A DNA stretch of 64,000 bases from Phycisphaerae bacterium (lineage in GTDB: Bacteria; Planctomycetota; Phycisphaerae; UBA1845; UTPLA1): contig DATEMU010000007.1 of NCBI GenBank assembly GCA_035275405.1, positions 186,001 to 250,000 on the forward strand. The letters run 5' to 3'. The position numbers were made by a program, and so were the translations under genes. The notes under the pieces were generated by a model. That model was not told the DNA's origin. It saw only the letters and a list, made by a program, of their open reading frames with translations, and did no database searches. Of this stretch, positions 37,598-45,429 are shown one piece after another. Position 1 is the stretch's first letter. Each line of letters opens with the position of its first letter.

Positions 37598-38530
37598 ATG
37601 GCCGCCAGCGCCCTCGAACAGCGTGTTGCCGCCGTTCGCCGGTTCAACCGGCTATATGTCCGGCAGATCGGGCTTCTACGCGACGATTATCTTGACAGCG
37701 GTTTTTCCCTGGCCAAGGTTCGCGTGTTGTACGAGCTGGCTCAGCGGAAAGAAACGACCGCGAGCAATCTGGTGCGAGAGTTGGATATGGATGCCGGCTA
37801 TGCGAGTCGGATTCTTGCTGGATTTCGCCGGCGGCGGTGGATCGAACGGCGGCGATCACTGGAAGACGGCCGCAGCCTAATTCTTTCACTGACACCGTCG
37901 GGGCGCAAAGCGTTTTCGCCACTTGACCGGCGATCGCACGACGCTGTGGCCGCCCTCCTGAAGCGGGTGTCCGCGACGAACCAGAGTCGACTGGTAGCGG
38001 CGATGCAGGTGATTGAGACGCTTCTTGGGGAACCCCGAAGAAGTGAGCCCACCGCGATTCGTATTCGCCAACCGCGACCGGGCGACATGGGCTGGGTGGT
38101 TCAGCGGCATGGCGAGTTGTATTTCCAGGAGGAAGGCTACAACGAAGAGTTCGAGGCGCTGGTGGCGGGCATTGTCGCGGAATTCATCCAGAAATTCGAC
38201 GCCAAGCGCGACCGCTGTTGGATCGCCGAACGCGACGGCGTCAACGCCGGGTGCATCTTTCTGGTGAAGGGGGCGACGGCGACGGCCAAGCTGCGGTTGT
38301 TTCTGGTGGAGCCGACGGCGCGGGGGTTGGGCATCGGCGGGCGACTGGTCGACGAATGTGTGCGGTTCGCGCGGGCGGCTGGCTATCGGAAGATTGCCCT
38401 CTGGACGCAGAGCGATTTGTACGCCGCGCGGCGGATTTATGAGCGGGCGGGCTTTCACTGCGTCGGCTCGGAGCGGCATCACAGCTTCGGGCGGTCACTC
38501 GCGGCGGAGACATGGGAACTCAAGCTATAG
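37598..38530 (+). CDS. MarR-type regulator fused to GNAT acetyltransferase
   Basis: The 310-residue protein has a winged-helix MarR domain (about 1-145: RFNRLYVRQIGLLRDDYLDSGFSLAKVRVLYELAQRKETTASNLVRELDMDAGYASRILAGFRRR). It also has a GNAT domain (about 151-310: TAIRIRQPRPGDMGWVVQRHG ... LRLFLVEPTARGLGIGGRLVDECVRFARAAGYRKIALWT). The acetyl-CoA loop is the ARGLGIGGRL segment. This 'bifunctional HTH/GNAT' layout is known in bacteria but its substrate is generally undefined. The 29-bp palindrome upstream suggests autoregulation. The ATG at 37598 is chosen because the longer frame runs through the operator. Confidence 0.9.
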   Translation: MAASALEQRVAAVRRFNRLYVRQIGLLRDDYLDSGFSLAKVRVLYELAQRKETTASNLVRELDMDAGYASRILAGFRRRRWIERRRSLEDGRSLILSLTPSGRKAFSPLDRRSHDAVAALLKRVSATNQSRLVAAMQVIETLLGEPRRSEPTAIRIRQPRPGDMGWVVQRHGELYFQEEGYNEEFEALVAGIVAEFIQKFDAKRDRCWIAERDGVNAGCIFLVKGATATAKLRLFLVEPTARGLGIGGRLVDECVRFARAAGYRKIALWTQSDLYAARRIYERAGFHCVGSERHHSFGRSLAAETWELKL

Positions 38531-38558
38531 GTTATCCTGTTTTTTTGCGGCCGACCGG

Positions 38559-38587
38559 GCACATCCGGTACTGGTACAGTTTGAAAT
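38559..38587 (+). repeat. Left end of transposon: target duplication and terminal inverted repeat
   Basis: The target duplication GCACATCC is at 38559-38566. The terminal inverted repeat GGTACTGGTACAGTTT (38567-38582) continues GAAAT with one mismatch to the right end. Confidence 0.9.
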
Positions 38588-38607
38588 CCTAGCCGCTCCG
38601 GGGCGTG

Positions 38608-38616
38608 TGGTATAAT
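38608..38616 (+). promoter_or_regulatory. Extended -10 promoter, leaderless arrangement
   Basis: TGGTATAAT ends 6 nt before ATG 38623, so transcription should begin at the A of the start codon. Confidence 0.6.
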
Positions 38617-38622
38617 GGGGGC

Positions 38623-38877
38623 ATGGCGAAGAAAAAGACCCGTCGCGATACGGCCCAGATCGCCCGCGAGAACCTCGAACACATCATCGGCGAGAAGCTG
38701 ACGGGCGAGCCGTTAGACAAGCCGGAGCCGGACAAGCCTGATACGCGGAATCAGGCTGCGGTGGCGCTTAGCAAGCTGGGCGCGAGCAAGGGCGGCAAGG
38801 CGAGGGCGGAGAAGCTCACCGCGAAGAAACGCAAGGAAATTGCGAAAAAGGCCGCTGCCGCTAGGTGGAAACAGTAA
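38623..38877 (+). CDS. Transposon passenger: small basic protein with KGG-type motif
   Basis: This 84-residue, Lys/Arg-rich protein has a helical N-terminal part (TAQIARENLEHIIGEKL). The C-terminal block ASKGGKARAEKLTAKKRKE followed by IAKKAAAARW is of a kind seen at the end of many small bacterial proteins of unknown function. It may bind nucleic acid, judging by charge only. There is no ribosome-binding site; the -10 box 6 nt upstream implies a leaderless mRNA. Its 3' end overlaps the 3' end of the opposing 185-aa gene by 17 nt. Confidence 0.65.
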   Translation: MAKKKTRRDTAQIARENLEHIIGEKLTGEPLDKPEPDKPDTRNQAAVALSKLGASKGGKARAEKLTAKKRKEIAKKAAAARWKQ

Positions 38878-39418
38878 CCCCCATTCCATCATCGTCATCA
38901 TCGGCGTCGTCGTATTCGTCCTCCTCATCGCCAGGATAAACCGTCGGATGTTCCATTTCGGCCAGGTCTTCGTCGAAATTGAAACTCATGTCGATATGTG
39001 CGCCGTACTTGTTATTATCGTTGAACGACGAGATGTCGGTGTTAAGTTGCGATACGTCGCCGAGCGCCATCCGCCTTCGCGCTTGTGCAGACTTGTGCAT
39101 CTGTTGCTCGTCCGCGTTGATGATATCAAACCAAAGCCATCGATACTGGCCGCCTTGATCTATGAACGTGAAACAGTGCTTCTTGCGGACATCGCGCCCT
39201 TGGGGGTCAACGTAAAATTCTTGTCGAGCCGCGCGGGAGAGTTCGCGCGCGCAAAGTGTGGTCGGACTAATACGGGGCGGCTTCCATCTTCCATTCTTAA
39301 TCCGCCAATCTGCGACTTTCATCATGTCAACAACTTCTTCGCCGGTTTCGGCCATGTAGTCGTTGATGTCCCGCTGGGCCTGCTCCAACTTGGCTGATGT
39401 CCTACGTTTCGCTGCCAT
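38861..39418 (-). CDS. Transposon passenger: 185-aa protein with acidic tail, unknown function
   Basis: The N-terminal part is helical and mixed-charge (SAKLEQAQRDINDYMAETGEEVVDMMKVADWRIKNGRW). The centre has an aromatic patch (KKHCFTFIDQGGQYRWLWFDIINADEQQ). The last 30 residues are extremely acidic (DEEDEYDDADDDDDG). It starts 12 nt after the XRE-ImmA stop on the same strand, so the two probably share an mRNA. Position next to an XRE-ImmA protein could suit a partner, substrate or toxin, but no motif supports a choice. Not recognised. Confidence 0.7.
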   Translation of the reverse strand: MAAKRRTSAKLEQAQRDINDYMAETGEEVVDMMKVADWRIKNGRWKPPRISPTTLCARELSRAARQEFYVDPQGRDVRKKHCFTFIDQGGQYRWLWFDIINADEQQMHKSAQARRRMALGDVSQLNTDISSFNDNNKYGAHIDMSFNFDEDLAEMEHPTVYPGDEEDEYDDADDDDDGMGVTVST

Positions 39419-39430
39419 ACTAAAACCTCG

Positions 39431-40543
39431 CTATCCGATTGTATTTCCCCAGCCATCTACTACGGAAGTAGAAATAACGCGCTGGCGGATTTTTGCCAAC
39501 ATTTCACGGTTCGCGCTCCAGCGAATCTTTCGGCGATGCTGCAACTGGCCGACGACGATTCCAGGATGAACCTTGTTTCGGTGTGCAAATTGGATAATGC
39601 GCTCCTTGGAGTAAAAAGGGGCGATGCGCCGTATGAACGAGTCAATCGAGTCCGGGGGTATGAGCGAGGCGGCTGATTCGGAATCGGCCCGTTGCTCAAA
39701 CGACGGCTTAGATTCTGTCGGTATGGCGTCCTCGCCGGTTAGGCGAGAATCAATCGAAAGACCGTCCTTGTGCCGAATGTGGGACCACTCGTGAAACAGG
39801 GTAAACCATAATGAATCGATGCGATCGCGCCGCAGGGAGAGAGCAATCACAGGCTTCTTGTCGTCCAACCAGAGTGCGGCTCCGTCGATTTTCGATTCAC
39901 TTAGCGGCTCGATCACTACAAACCTTACCCCGAATGTAGCCAACAGCCGTGATATCTGAGCGGCTTCAGGTGCGTGGGCCAGTAATCCCTTTAGTTTTTC
40001 TTCGCACTCGTCAACACGACGATCATCAAAAGGGGGGGCAAGTAAATCAGCCGCCAGGTTCCGCGCTCGAAAACACCATGCACGTTGCTGCGACGACAGC
40101 GGCGATTCTTCGGCCGCCTGTCTTCGTGTTGCCACCGACAGGATTGGATCGTGTTCCAAAGACACGACGCGGAAAAACGCTTTCAATTCGGCCTCGACGC
40201 CAGCTAAATCCGCCGCTGGCTTTATCCATCCCCGGCGCACCATTTCTCTAACCGGCGCGATGTGATACAGGCGAGCGCGCCGCCTCGCTTCCTCCAATTC
40301 TTCTTCTGTTACTCGCGTCCCCGCATCTAGAACCAGCCAGTACCCGGCGCTGGTGTTGAACGCTGCCGAGAAGAGCGCGGCCATCTCAGGACTTACAGAT
40401 CGTTTGCCTTGGATGATCTCATTCACTGCCGCCGTGGTCTTTCCGATCACTTGGGCAAGGTCGGCCTGTGTCCAGCCGCGACGGCCCAAGCAGTCTCTCA
40501 GGGCATCCCCTACGGTTCGATGTTCCGACTGGTTTTCGCTCAT
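39431..40543 (-). CDS. Transposon passenger: XRE/HigA-type HTH fused to ImmA/IrrE metallopeptidase
   Basis: Residues about 8-75 of this 370-residue protein form an XRE/HigA-like helix-turn-helix (GWTQADLAQVIGKTTAAVNEIIQGKRSVS). The second half has the ImmA/IrrE zinc-protease motif HEWSH in LWFTLFHEWSHIRHK (about residue 250). In mobile elements such as ICEBs1, ImmA cleaves the separate repressor ImmR to allow transfer. Here repressor and protease are in one chain. It is divergent from the transposase gene with a shared symmetric control region. Autorepression and damage- or signal-induced relief are inferred. No ribosome-binding site; a -10-like CAGAAT ends 6 nt before ATG 40543. Confidence 0.88.
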   Translation of the reverse strand: MSENQSEHRTVGDALRDCLGRRGWTQADLAQVIGKTTAAVNEIIQGKRSVSPEMAALFSAAFNTSAGYWLVLDAGTRVTEEELEEARRRARLYHIAPVREMVRRGWIKPAADLAGVEAELKAFFRVVSLEHDPILSVATRRQAAEESPLSSQQRAWCFRARNLAADLLAPPFDDRRVDECEEKLKGLLAHAPEAAQISRLLATFGVRFVVIEPLSESKIDGAALWLDDKKPVIALSLRRDRIDSLWFTLFHEWSHIRHKDGLSIDSRLTGEDAIPTESKPSFEQRADSESAASLIPPDSIDSFIRRIAPFYSKERIIQFAHRNKVHPGIVVGQLQHRRKIRWSANREMLAKIRQRVISTSVVDGWGNTIG

Positions 40544-40549
40544 GGGGCT

Positions 40550-40639
40550 ATTCTGGGCTTGCCAACCACGTTTTGTCAAGTTATCGTTTTACGAAATTCG
40601 ATAATTTCACTTGACAATGCCTTGTCGAGCAAGTATATT
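40550..40639. promoter_or_regulatory. Divergent promoters within a symmetric operator
   Basis: The inverted repeat TTGTCAAG (40573-40580) / CTTGACAA (40610-40617) encloses TTATCG (40581-40586) / CGATAA (40599-40604). The left arm is the -35 of the minus promoter (TTGACA 40579-40574, N18, CAGAAT). The right arm is the -35 of the plus promoter (TTGACA 40611-40616, N17, TATATT 40634-40639). One dimeric repressor could silence both genes. Confidence 0.75.
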
Positions 40640-40647
40640 TGTACAGT

Positions 40648-41472
40648 ATGAACAAGCTACCTACAGCCAAGCGTGTCGCGGTCGTTTCGGCCCTGGTTGA
40701 GGGCATGAGCATCAATTCGATAGTCCGCATGACGGGCGTATCGAAGGTGACGATCCTCAAGCTCCTGAAAGACTTGGGCTGCGCGTGCGCCCGATACCAC
40801 GATGACCACGTTCGCGGCCTCAAGCCCGCCCGTGTCCAGTGCGATGAGGTTTGGAGCTTCAATTTCTGCAAGGCTAAGAACGTCGCCAAAACGAAGCTAC
40901 GCGATATCAGCTACGGCGACGTGTGGACGTGGACCGCTCTCGACAGCGATTCCAAGATGATCGTCACGTACTACGTCGGGCAGCGCAGCGCGGCCGATGC
41001 GGATATCTTCATGCTGGACCTTGCCAGCCGCGTGAACAGCCACACCCAGCTAACGACCGATGGCTTTCCGGCCTACCCCGAGGCGGTCAAAAACGCTTTC
41101 GGGTCGATGGTCGATTACGCGCAGCTAATCAAGGTGTACAAAGAGGATCGCTCGCGCGAAGCCCACTACAGCCCGGCCACGTGCATCGGATGCAAGCATG
41201 AAACCCTGATCGGCTACCCCGACCCGGCCCATATCTCGACCAGCCACGTTGAACGGTCGAACCTCACGATACGGATGTCGATGCGCCGGTTCACGCGGCT
41301 GACGAACGGTCACTCCAAGAAAATCGAAAACCACGGCCACTCTTTCAGCCTTTTCGTCATGCACTACAATTGGTGTCGCAAGCACATGACCCTCAAGGGT
41401 AAGACGCCCGCTCAGGCTTGCGGGCTGGCCGATAAGCCGTGGACGCTCGAACAATTGGTAGGGCTGATCTAG
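40648..41472 (+). CDS. IS1-like DDE transposase
   Basis: The 274-residue protein has an N-terminal helix-turn-helix (SINSIVRMTGVSKVTILKLLKDLG). A DDE catalytic core follows, with Asp in QCDEVWSF (about 65), Asp in TTDGFPAY (about 137) and Glu in SHVERSN (about 201). The end HYNWCRKHMTLKGKTPAQACGL is typical of IS1-related single-frame transposases. Unlike IS1 of enterobacteria, no programmed frameshift is needed. ATG 40648 lies 8 nt after the -10 box TATATT, so the mRNA has almost no leader. All three catalytic residues are present, so the enzyme may be active. Confidence 0.88.
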   Translation: MNKLPTAKRVAVVSALVEGMSINSIVRMTGVSKVTILKLLKDLGCACARYHDDHVRGLKPARVQCDEVWSFNFCKAKNVAKTKLRDISYGDVWTWTALDSDSKMIVTYYVGQRSAADADIFMLDLASRVNSHTQLTTDGFPAYPEAVKNAFGSMVDYAQLIKVYKEDRSREAHYSPATCIGCKHETLIGYPDPAHISTSHVERSNLTIRMSMRRFTRLTNGHSKKIENHGHSFSLFVMHYNWCRKHMTLKGKTPAQACGLADKPWTLEQLVGLI

Positions 41473-41485
41473 GAGGCGAAAATCA

Positions 41486-41710
41486 ATGCAATCCCCTAAT
41501 TGGAAAGTCGGAGATATGGCATGGTGCGATGATGATGATGGCCGCGACGAAGTAGTAATCGAAGGTGAGACGCCAGGCGGCTTTGAGTCAAACAAAGACG
41601 GCTGGGGCTCTAATCCATCGCCGTGTACATATTTGGTGAGGGTTGTCTATGGACCCCGAAAGAACGAGATTAAGACCGTTCAAAAAACACAGCTTTCACC
41701 TATTATTTGA
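41486..41710 (+). CDS. Small ORF at the right end of the transposon
   Basis: The 74-residue reading frame has a strong ribosome-binding site AGGAGG (41471-41476) overlapping the transposase stop and 9 nt before ATG. Translation is therefore coupled to the transposase. The stop TGA (41708-41710) touches the right terminal repeat. Sequence features: KVGDMAWCDDDDGRDEVVIEGETPGG and TYLVRVVYGP, a small beta-rich fold by appearance. No family recognised. Confidence 0.6.
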   Translation: MQSPNWKVGDMAWCDDDDGRDEVVIEGETPGGFESNKDGWGSNPSPCTYLVRVVYGPRKNEIKTVQKTQLSPII

Positions 41711-41733
41711 AACTGTACCAGTACCGCACATCC
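41705..41733 (-). repeat. Right end of transposon: terminal inverted repeat and target duplication
   Basis: AAACTGTACCAGTACC (41710-41725) is the exact inverse of the left end; the inner CAAAT differs from the left GAAAT at one base. The target duplication GCACATCC follows at 41726-41733. Confidence 0.9.
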
Positions 41734-41802
41734 CGCCAATTGATTTTTGGGCGCCTTTTCGGGCATACTAGGGGCGTCAAGTCCACCAGAAGGAGGCCTA
41801 TC

Positions 41803-42729
41803 ATGAGCGGGAGAACCCTCACCGGCATCGCCGTCGGGCTATTGGTCTTTGGTTTCGTCTTTTGGAATCGCATGCGCCAGCGGTCCGATGATTCGGCGAA
41901 GATTCGCGCCGAGGCCATGCAGATTCTGTCGACGATGGAAGGTTTCGACGACCACAAGGTGGCTTTGCTGCCGATGGCCGATCTGGCGCATACAGTGGCG
42001 TTCGACAAGGCCTACACCGGGGGCGGACGGCGCCGGGCCGCCGAATTTGACGAAGACCAATATCTTCAGGCCTTTTTTCGCTCGATGGTCAGCCAGGCGA
42101 ACCAATACAATCGTCAGGACCTAAAGAAATCCCTGCTGGCTTTGCGCGCGGACATTGAGGAGGCGGGGGATGATTCGAAAGGAGGTGGTGATGGTGGGGG
42201 CGCGGTCGTCCGCGCATCCGGCACATTTGGGAAGCCGGAGCCGGTCACGGTCGAAATAATCGCGTCCATCCCGGATGAGAAACTGGAGGAGAGACTGCAC
42301 ACGCAGTGCCTCGCGCGGATCTTCGGCCCTGAGGGCGGCGAAAGCAAAGGGGCGTTTAAGAAGCTGCCCAAGGGGATGAAGATGATCTATTCCACTTTTA
42401 CCGTGGAGGGCGAGGTCAACAATGGCGGTTACGACCAGTTCTTTTCCAACAACAACGGTTGGCTCGTACGAGACGCCGTTCGCGGATTCACGCTCATCAA
42501 GGCCAAGAAGCACGCGACCCTCACAAAGCGGGCCATTGCCGCGTTCGTGCGTGCCGAACCCGGACAGAAACAATTCAAGGCGGACAAGTCCGTCAAGAAG
42601 TACATGGAGACCTACCCCGACGTCGACCTGGGAAAGATCGACGACGAGTTCTTCAAGCTCAAAGAGAACGTGAGTGAACTTCGGATTAAGTACATCCGCG
42701 CCCATCCCGAGGAGTTCGCGATTCAATAA
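41803..42729 (+). CDS. Membrane-anchored DUF4375 (DMP19-like) protein
   Basis: The 308-residue protein has an N-terminal helix (TLTGIAVGLLVFGFVFW). A C-terminal domain carries VEGEVNNGGYDQFFSNNNG, the characteristic NGGxxQFF motif of the DMP19/DUF4375 family, whose function is poorly defined. The Gly/Asp-rich linker GDDSKGGGDGGG separates the two parts. ATG 41803 is preceded by AGGAGG. It lies 69 nt from the transposon right end, so its promoter may have been altered by the insertion. Confidence 0.8.
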   Translation: MSGRTLTGIAVGLLVFGFVFWNRMRQRSDDSAKIRAEAMQILSTMEGFDDHKVALLPMADLAHTVAFDKAYTGGGRRRAAEFDEDQYLQAFFRSMVSQANQYNRQDLKKSLLALRADIEEAGDDSKGGGDGGGAVVRASGTFGKPEPVTVEIIASIPDEKLEERLHTQCLARIFGPEGGESKGAFKKLPKGMKMIYSTFTVEGEVNNGGYDQFFSNNNGWLVRDAVRGFTLIKAKKHATLTKRAIAAFVRAEPGQKQFKADKSVKKYMETYPDVDLGKIDDEFFKLKENVSELRIKYIRAHPEEFAIQ

Positions 42730-42799
42730 AGGAGGACAATCGCGAGATCGGCCCCGCGCATCTACCAGTTGATTTGGAAACTCGAAAGGGAGTTGATTC

Positions 42800-43297
42800 T
42801 CAGCGGCGACGTCGCCGCCGGATCGCAATCAGTCCGCCGAAGGCCAGCAGCATCGCGGTCGCAGGCTCGGGGACGATCTGGCCGCGGATCTCGCCGCCGG
42901 GGCGGAAGGTGGTATGCAGGTTTACGTACGTGTTGCCGTCGAGGACGTGCTGGGCGTTGACGGCCGAGAGAGTTCCGGCGCCCGTGATGTTGCCCGCGGT
43001 AACGCCGAAATCGAAAGTAAGGCCGACGATGACGCTGGCGGGCGAACCGATCGGGGCGGGGCCGTGGATGTGGGCGTTGTTGGTGGTTCCGATCAAACCC
43101 GAGAACGTGCAATTTACCGTGTAATCAAAACTCAAATCGTCCAGCGTCACATGGCAATTGCCTGTGCCGGGAGTGGCGACCGGGGGCGTCTCCTGGAATC
43201 CATCCATGACGAAGTCGTAGACGTGGATCGTGGCCATCGCCGGGCTGACTGACACCATCGCCGTCAATGCTGAAACCAAGAGTGCCGCTCTGAACAT
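42800..43297 (-). CDS. CHRD-domain PEP-CTERM protein
   Basis: The 165-residue protein has a signal peptide (MFRAALLVSALTAMVSVSPAMA). The CHRD domain has DGFQETPPVATPGTGNCHVTLD, NAHIHGPA and YVNLHTTFRPGGEIRGQI. It ends in a PEP-CTERM tail, VPEPATAMLLAFGGLIAIRRRRRR. CHRD domains occur in chordin and many bacterial exoproteins with unclear function. The tail predicts exosortase processing. ATG 43297 follows AGAGG at good spacing. Confidence 0.92.
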   Translation of the reverse strand: MFRAALLVSALTAMVSVSPAMATIHVYDFVMDGFQETPPVATPGTGNCHVTLDDLSFDYTVNCTFSGLIGTTNNAHIHGPAPIGSPASVIVGLTFDFGVTAGNITGAGTLSAVNAQHVLDGNTYVNLHTTFRPGGEIRGQIVPEPATAMLLAFGGLIAIRRRRRR

Positions 43298-43573
43298 GGG
43301 AACACCTCTTTCCGCCTCGATCCCGAATTTCTTGCCGATGAGGGCAAGCTCGAACTCAAGGGCAATGGTAACCAAATCGGAGTGACCGGATCAAGGCCTG
43401 AGCGGCCGACGTGGTAAAAATACCAACCCGCTCAGCTGGTTTTGTTGCGATTGCGAGGCGCAATCACCCGGCGGGATGCCCGTTCTGTGCATTTTGGTAC
43501 AATTCCGGATCGATGCTTGATTAGTGAAGCTTGAATTTGGATCACCACCGTCAGGAAAGAATCGGAGTGCATC

Positions 43574-44761
43574 ATGACTGCCACCGCCAGCCGATCCGTC
43601 GAGACGCCCAGCGCGTTTGACTACTTCAACGTCCGCTCGCTCTTGTCCGAGGACGAGATCGCCATTCAGGAGGCGGTCGCGCGGTTGGTGGATGAGAAAG
43701 TCCTGCCGATCATCCCGAAGGCGTTTGAGGACCATCGCTTTCCGAAGGAGCTGGTTCCGGAGATCGCGGGGATGGGACTGCTCGGCTGCAACATTGAGGG
43801 ATACGACTGCGCTGGGCTGAACAATGTCTGCTACGGGCTGGTGTGTCAGGAACTTGAACGCGGGGACAGCGGCGTGCGGAGCTTTGTGTCCGTGCAGGGC
43901 AGCCTGTGCATGTACCCAATCCTGACCTACGGGACGGAAGAGCAGCGGACGAAGTACCTGCCGCGGATGGCGAAGGGTGAGTGCATCGGTTGCTTCGGGC
44001 TGACCGAGCCAGACGGGGGGAGCGATCCCGGGACGATGAAGACGCACGCGGTCAAGAAGGGCGGGGATTGGGTGATCAATGGGGCGAAGATGTGGATCAC
44101 GAACGGGACGATCGCGGACCTCGCCATCGTGTGGGCGAAGACCGAGCAGGGGATCATGGGCTTCATCGTGGAGAAGGGGACGCCGGGTTACACGGCGCGG
44201 GATATCCTGCGGAAGTTTTCGCTGCGGGCGAGTGTGACGAGCGAGTTGTTCCTGGACAACGTCCGCGTGCCGGAGAGCCAGCGGCTGCCGAACGTCGTGG
44301 GGCTCAAGGGGCCGCTGGGGTGTTTGACGCAGGCGCGGTACGGGATTGCGTGGGGGGCGATTGGCTCGGCCATTGCGTGCTTCAAGGAGGCGCTGGAGTT
44401 CGCGAAGATCCGCGTGGTCTTCGGCAAGCCGATCGCACATACGCAGACGATCCAGCGGCGGCTGGCGGATATGGCCCGGCGGATCACGACCGGGCAGTTG
44501 CTCGCGCTGCAGCTCGGGCGACTAAAAGACCAGGGGATGCTGCACCACAGCCACGTGAGCATGGCGAAGTGGAACAACGTGCGGATGGGGCTGGACATCG
44601 CCCGCGATGCGAGGGACATCCTCGGTGCGGGGGGGATTTCGATCGAGTGCTGCCCGATCCGGCACATGCTGAACCTCGAAAGCGTGATCACCTATGAGGG
44701 GACGGAGACGATCCACGAGTTGATCGTGGGGCGGGAGTTGACGGGGACGGCGGCATTTTGA
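43574..44761 (+). CDS. Acyl-CoA dehydrogenase, closest in look to glutaryl-CoA dehydrogenase
   Basis: The 395-residue flavoenzyme has the FAD/acyl-CoA signatures CIGCFGLTEPDGGSDPGTMKT and KMWITNGTIADLAIVWAK. The catalytic Glu is in VITYEGTETIHELIVGRELTG, the position used by glutaryl-CoA dehydrogenases. It oxidises an acyl-CoA, probably in amino-acid or fatty-acid breakdown, passing electrons to ETF. Substrate is inferred from overall resemblance only. The start follows GGAG. Confidence 0.93.
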   Translation: MTATASRSVETPSAFDYFNVRSLLSEDEIAIQEAVARLVDEKVLPIIPKAFEDHRFPKELVPEIAGMGLLGCNIEGYDCAGLNNVCYGLVCQELERGDSGVRSFVSVQGSLCMYPILTYGTEEQRTKYLPRMAKGECIGCFGLTEPDGGSDPGTMKTHAVKKGGDWVINGAKMWITNGTIADLAIVWAKTEQGIMGFIVEKGTPGYTARDILRKFSLRASVTSELFLDNVRVPESQRLPNVVGLKGPLGCLTQARYGIAWGAIGSAIACFKEALEFAKIRVVFGKPIAHTQTIQRRLADMARRITTGQLLALQLGRLKDQGMLHHSHVSMAKWNNVRMGLDIARDARDILGAGGISIECCPIRHMLNLESVITYEGTETIHELIVGRELTGTAAF

Positions 44762-44772
44762 GACGCGTGACC

Positions 44773-45429
44773 ATGCATTTCATCACAGCGCACGGCCTTT
44801 TCTTCCTTTCGATGTTCATTGCCCATTCAGAGCCCCCGAGATCGGCTCAGTCTCAACCCACAGGGGCAGAAAATCCCGAGTTTAGGATAATGACAACGGG
44901 CTCTGCTGTGGTCGGCGTTCCGAAGAACTGGCGCAAGCTCGATATGAACATGCCACATATGCGCCTTTATTTCAATGGCGATGGGTGCTCCACGCCGATC
45001 GTTGACGAAACAGGATCGCCACTGCAGATCGGGATGACTGTTGAGGAGTTTACAACTGACAAGAACCTAGACAAATGGGTCGAAAGCCACATCAAAGACG
45101 CTAAGAACAACAAGCGGCTCAAGCTTATGAAAAAGAAAACCGTCGAGGATGTTGAACTCAGCGACGGTCAGCGCGCAAAGTTGCTGACCACCGAGTTCAT
45201 AAAGGAGAAATATCGCCACAGCTTGCAGTTGAAATTGTTCGTGAAGACCGAGAAGTCAACAGGGTGGGTCGTGAGCGGGTTTATCGTGGGCGGGAAGGAA
45301 AGTAAGTTCCCCGAATCGGGAGGGCCATGGGCCAAGTGGCTAAGCGCACATTTGAAGTCGCTTTGCTTTGACGATAAGAAGTTCGACAGCGAGGCCCTCT
45401 CCAAGGCATACAAAGCAACCCGGGGCTGA
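44773..45429 (+). CDS. Exported protein of unknown function
   Basis: The 218-residue protein has a signal peptide (MHFITAHGLFFLSMFIAHSEP). The mature part is Lys-rich and mixed alpha/beta (RIMTTGSAVVGVPKNWRKLDM ... WVVSGFIVGGKESKFPESGGPWAKWLSAHLKSLCFD), slightly reminiscent of PsbP/Mog1-like folds but without a diagnostic motif. It lies 11 nt after the dehydrogenase stop, but its base composition is lower in GC than its neighbours. Not recognised. Confidence 0.7.
   Translation: MHFITAHGLFFLSMFIAHSEPPRSAQSQPTGAENPEFRIMTTGSAVVGVPKNWRKLDMNMPHMRLYFNGDGCSTPIVDETGSPLQIGMTVEEFTTDKNLDKWVESHIKDAKNNKRLKLMKKKTVEDVELSDGQRAKLLTTEFIKEKYRHSLQLKLFVKTEKSTGWVVSGFIVGGKESKFPESGGPWAKWLSAHLKSLCFDDKKFDSEALSKAYKATRG

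Larger units (their letters stand above)
38567..41725 (+). mobile_element. Complete IS1-like transposon with passenger genes (3159 bp)
   Basis: The boundaries are defined by 16-bp perfect terminal inverted repeats (20/21 matching overall) and an 8-bp direct target duplication, GCACATCC, on both sides. The 8-bp duplication, the GGT outer ends and the transposase type agree with the IS1 family. Contents: an 84-aa basic protein (+), a 185-aa acidic protein (-), an XRE-ImmA fusion (-), the transposase (+) and a 74-aa ORF (+) ending within the right repeat. IS1 itself is about 0.77 kb, so this element is roughly four times longer. It landed between the MarR-GNAT gene and a DUF4375-like gene without visibly breaking either. 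Intact ends imply recent insertion. Confidence 0.9.
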
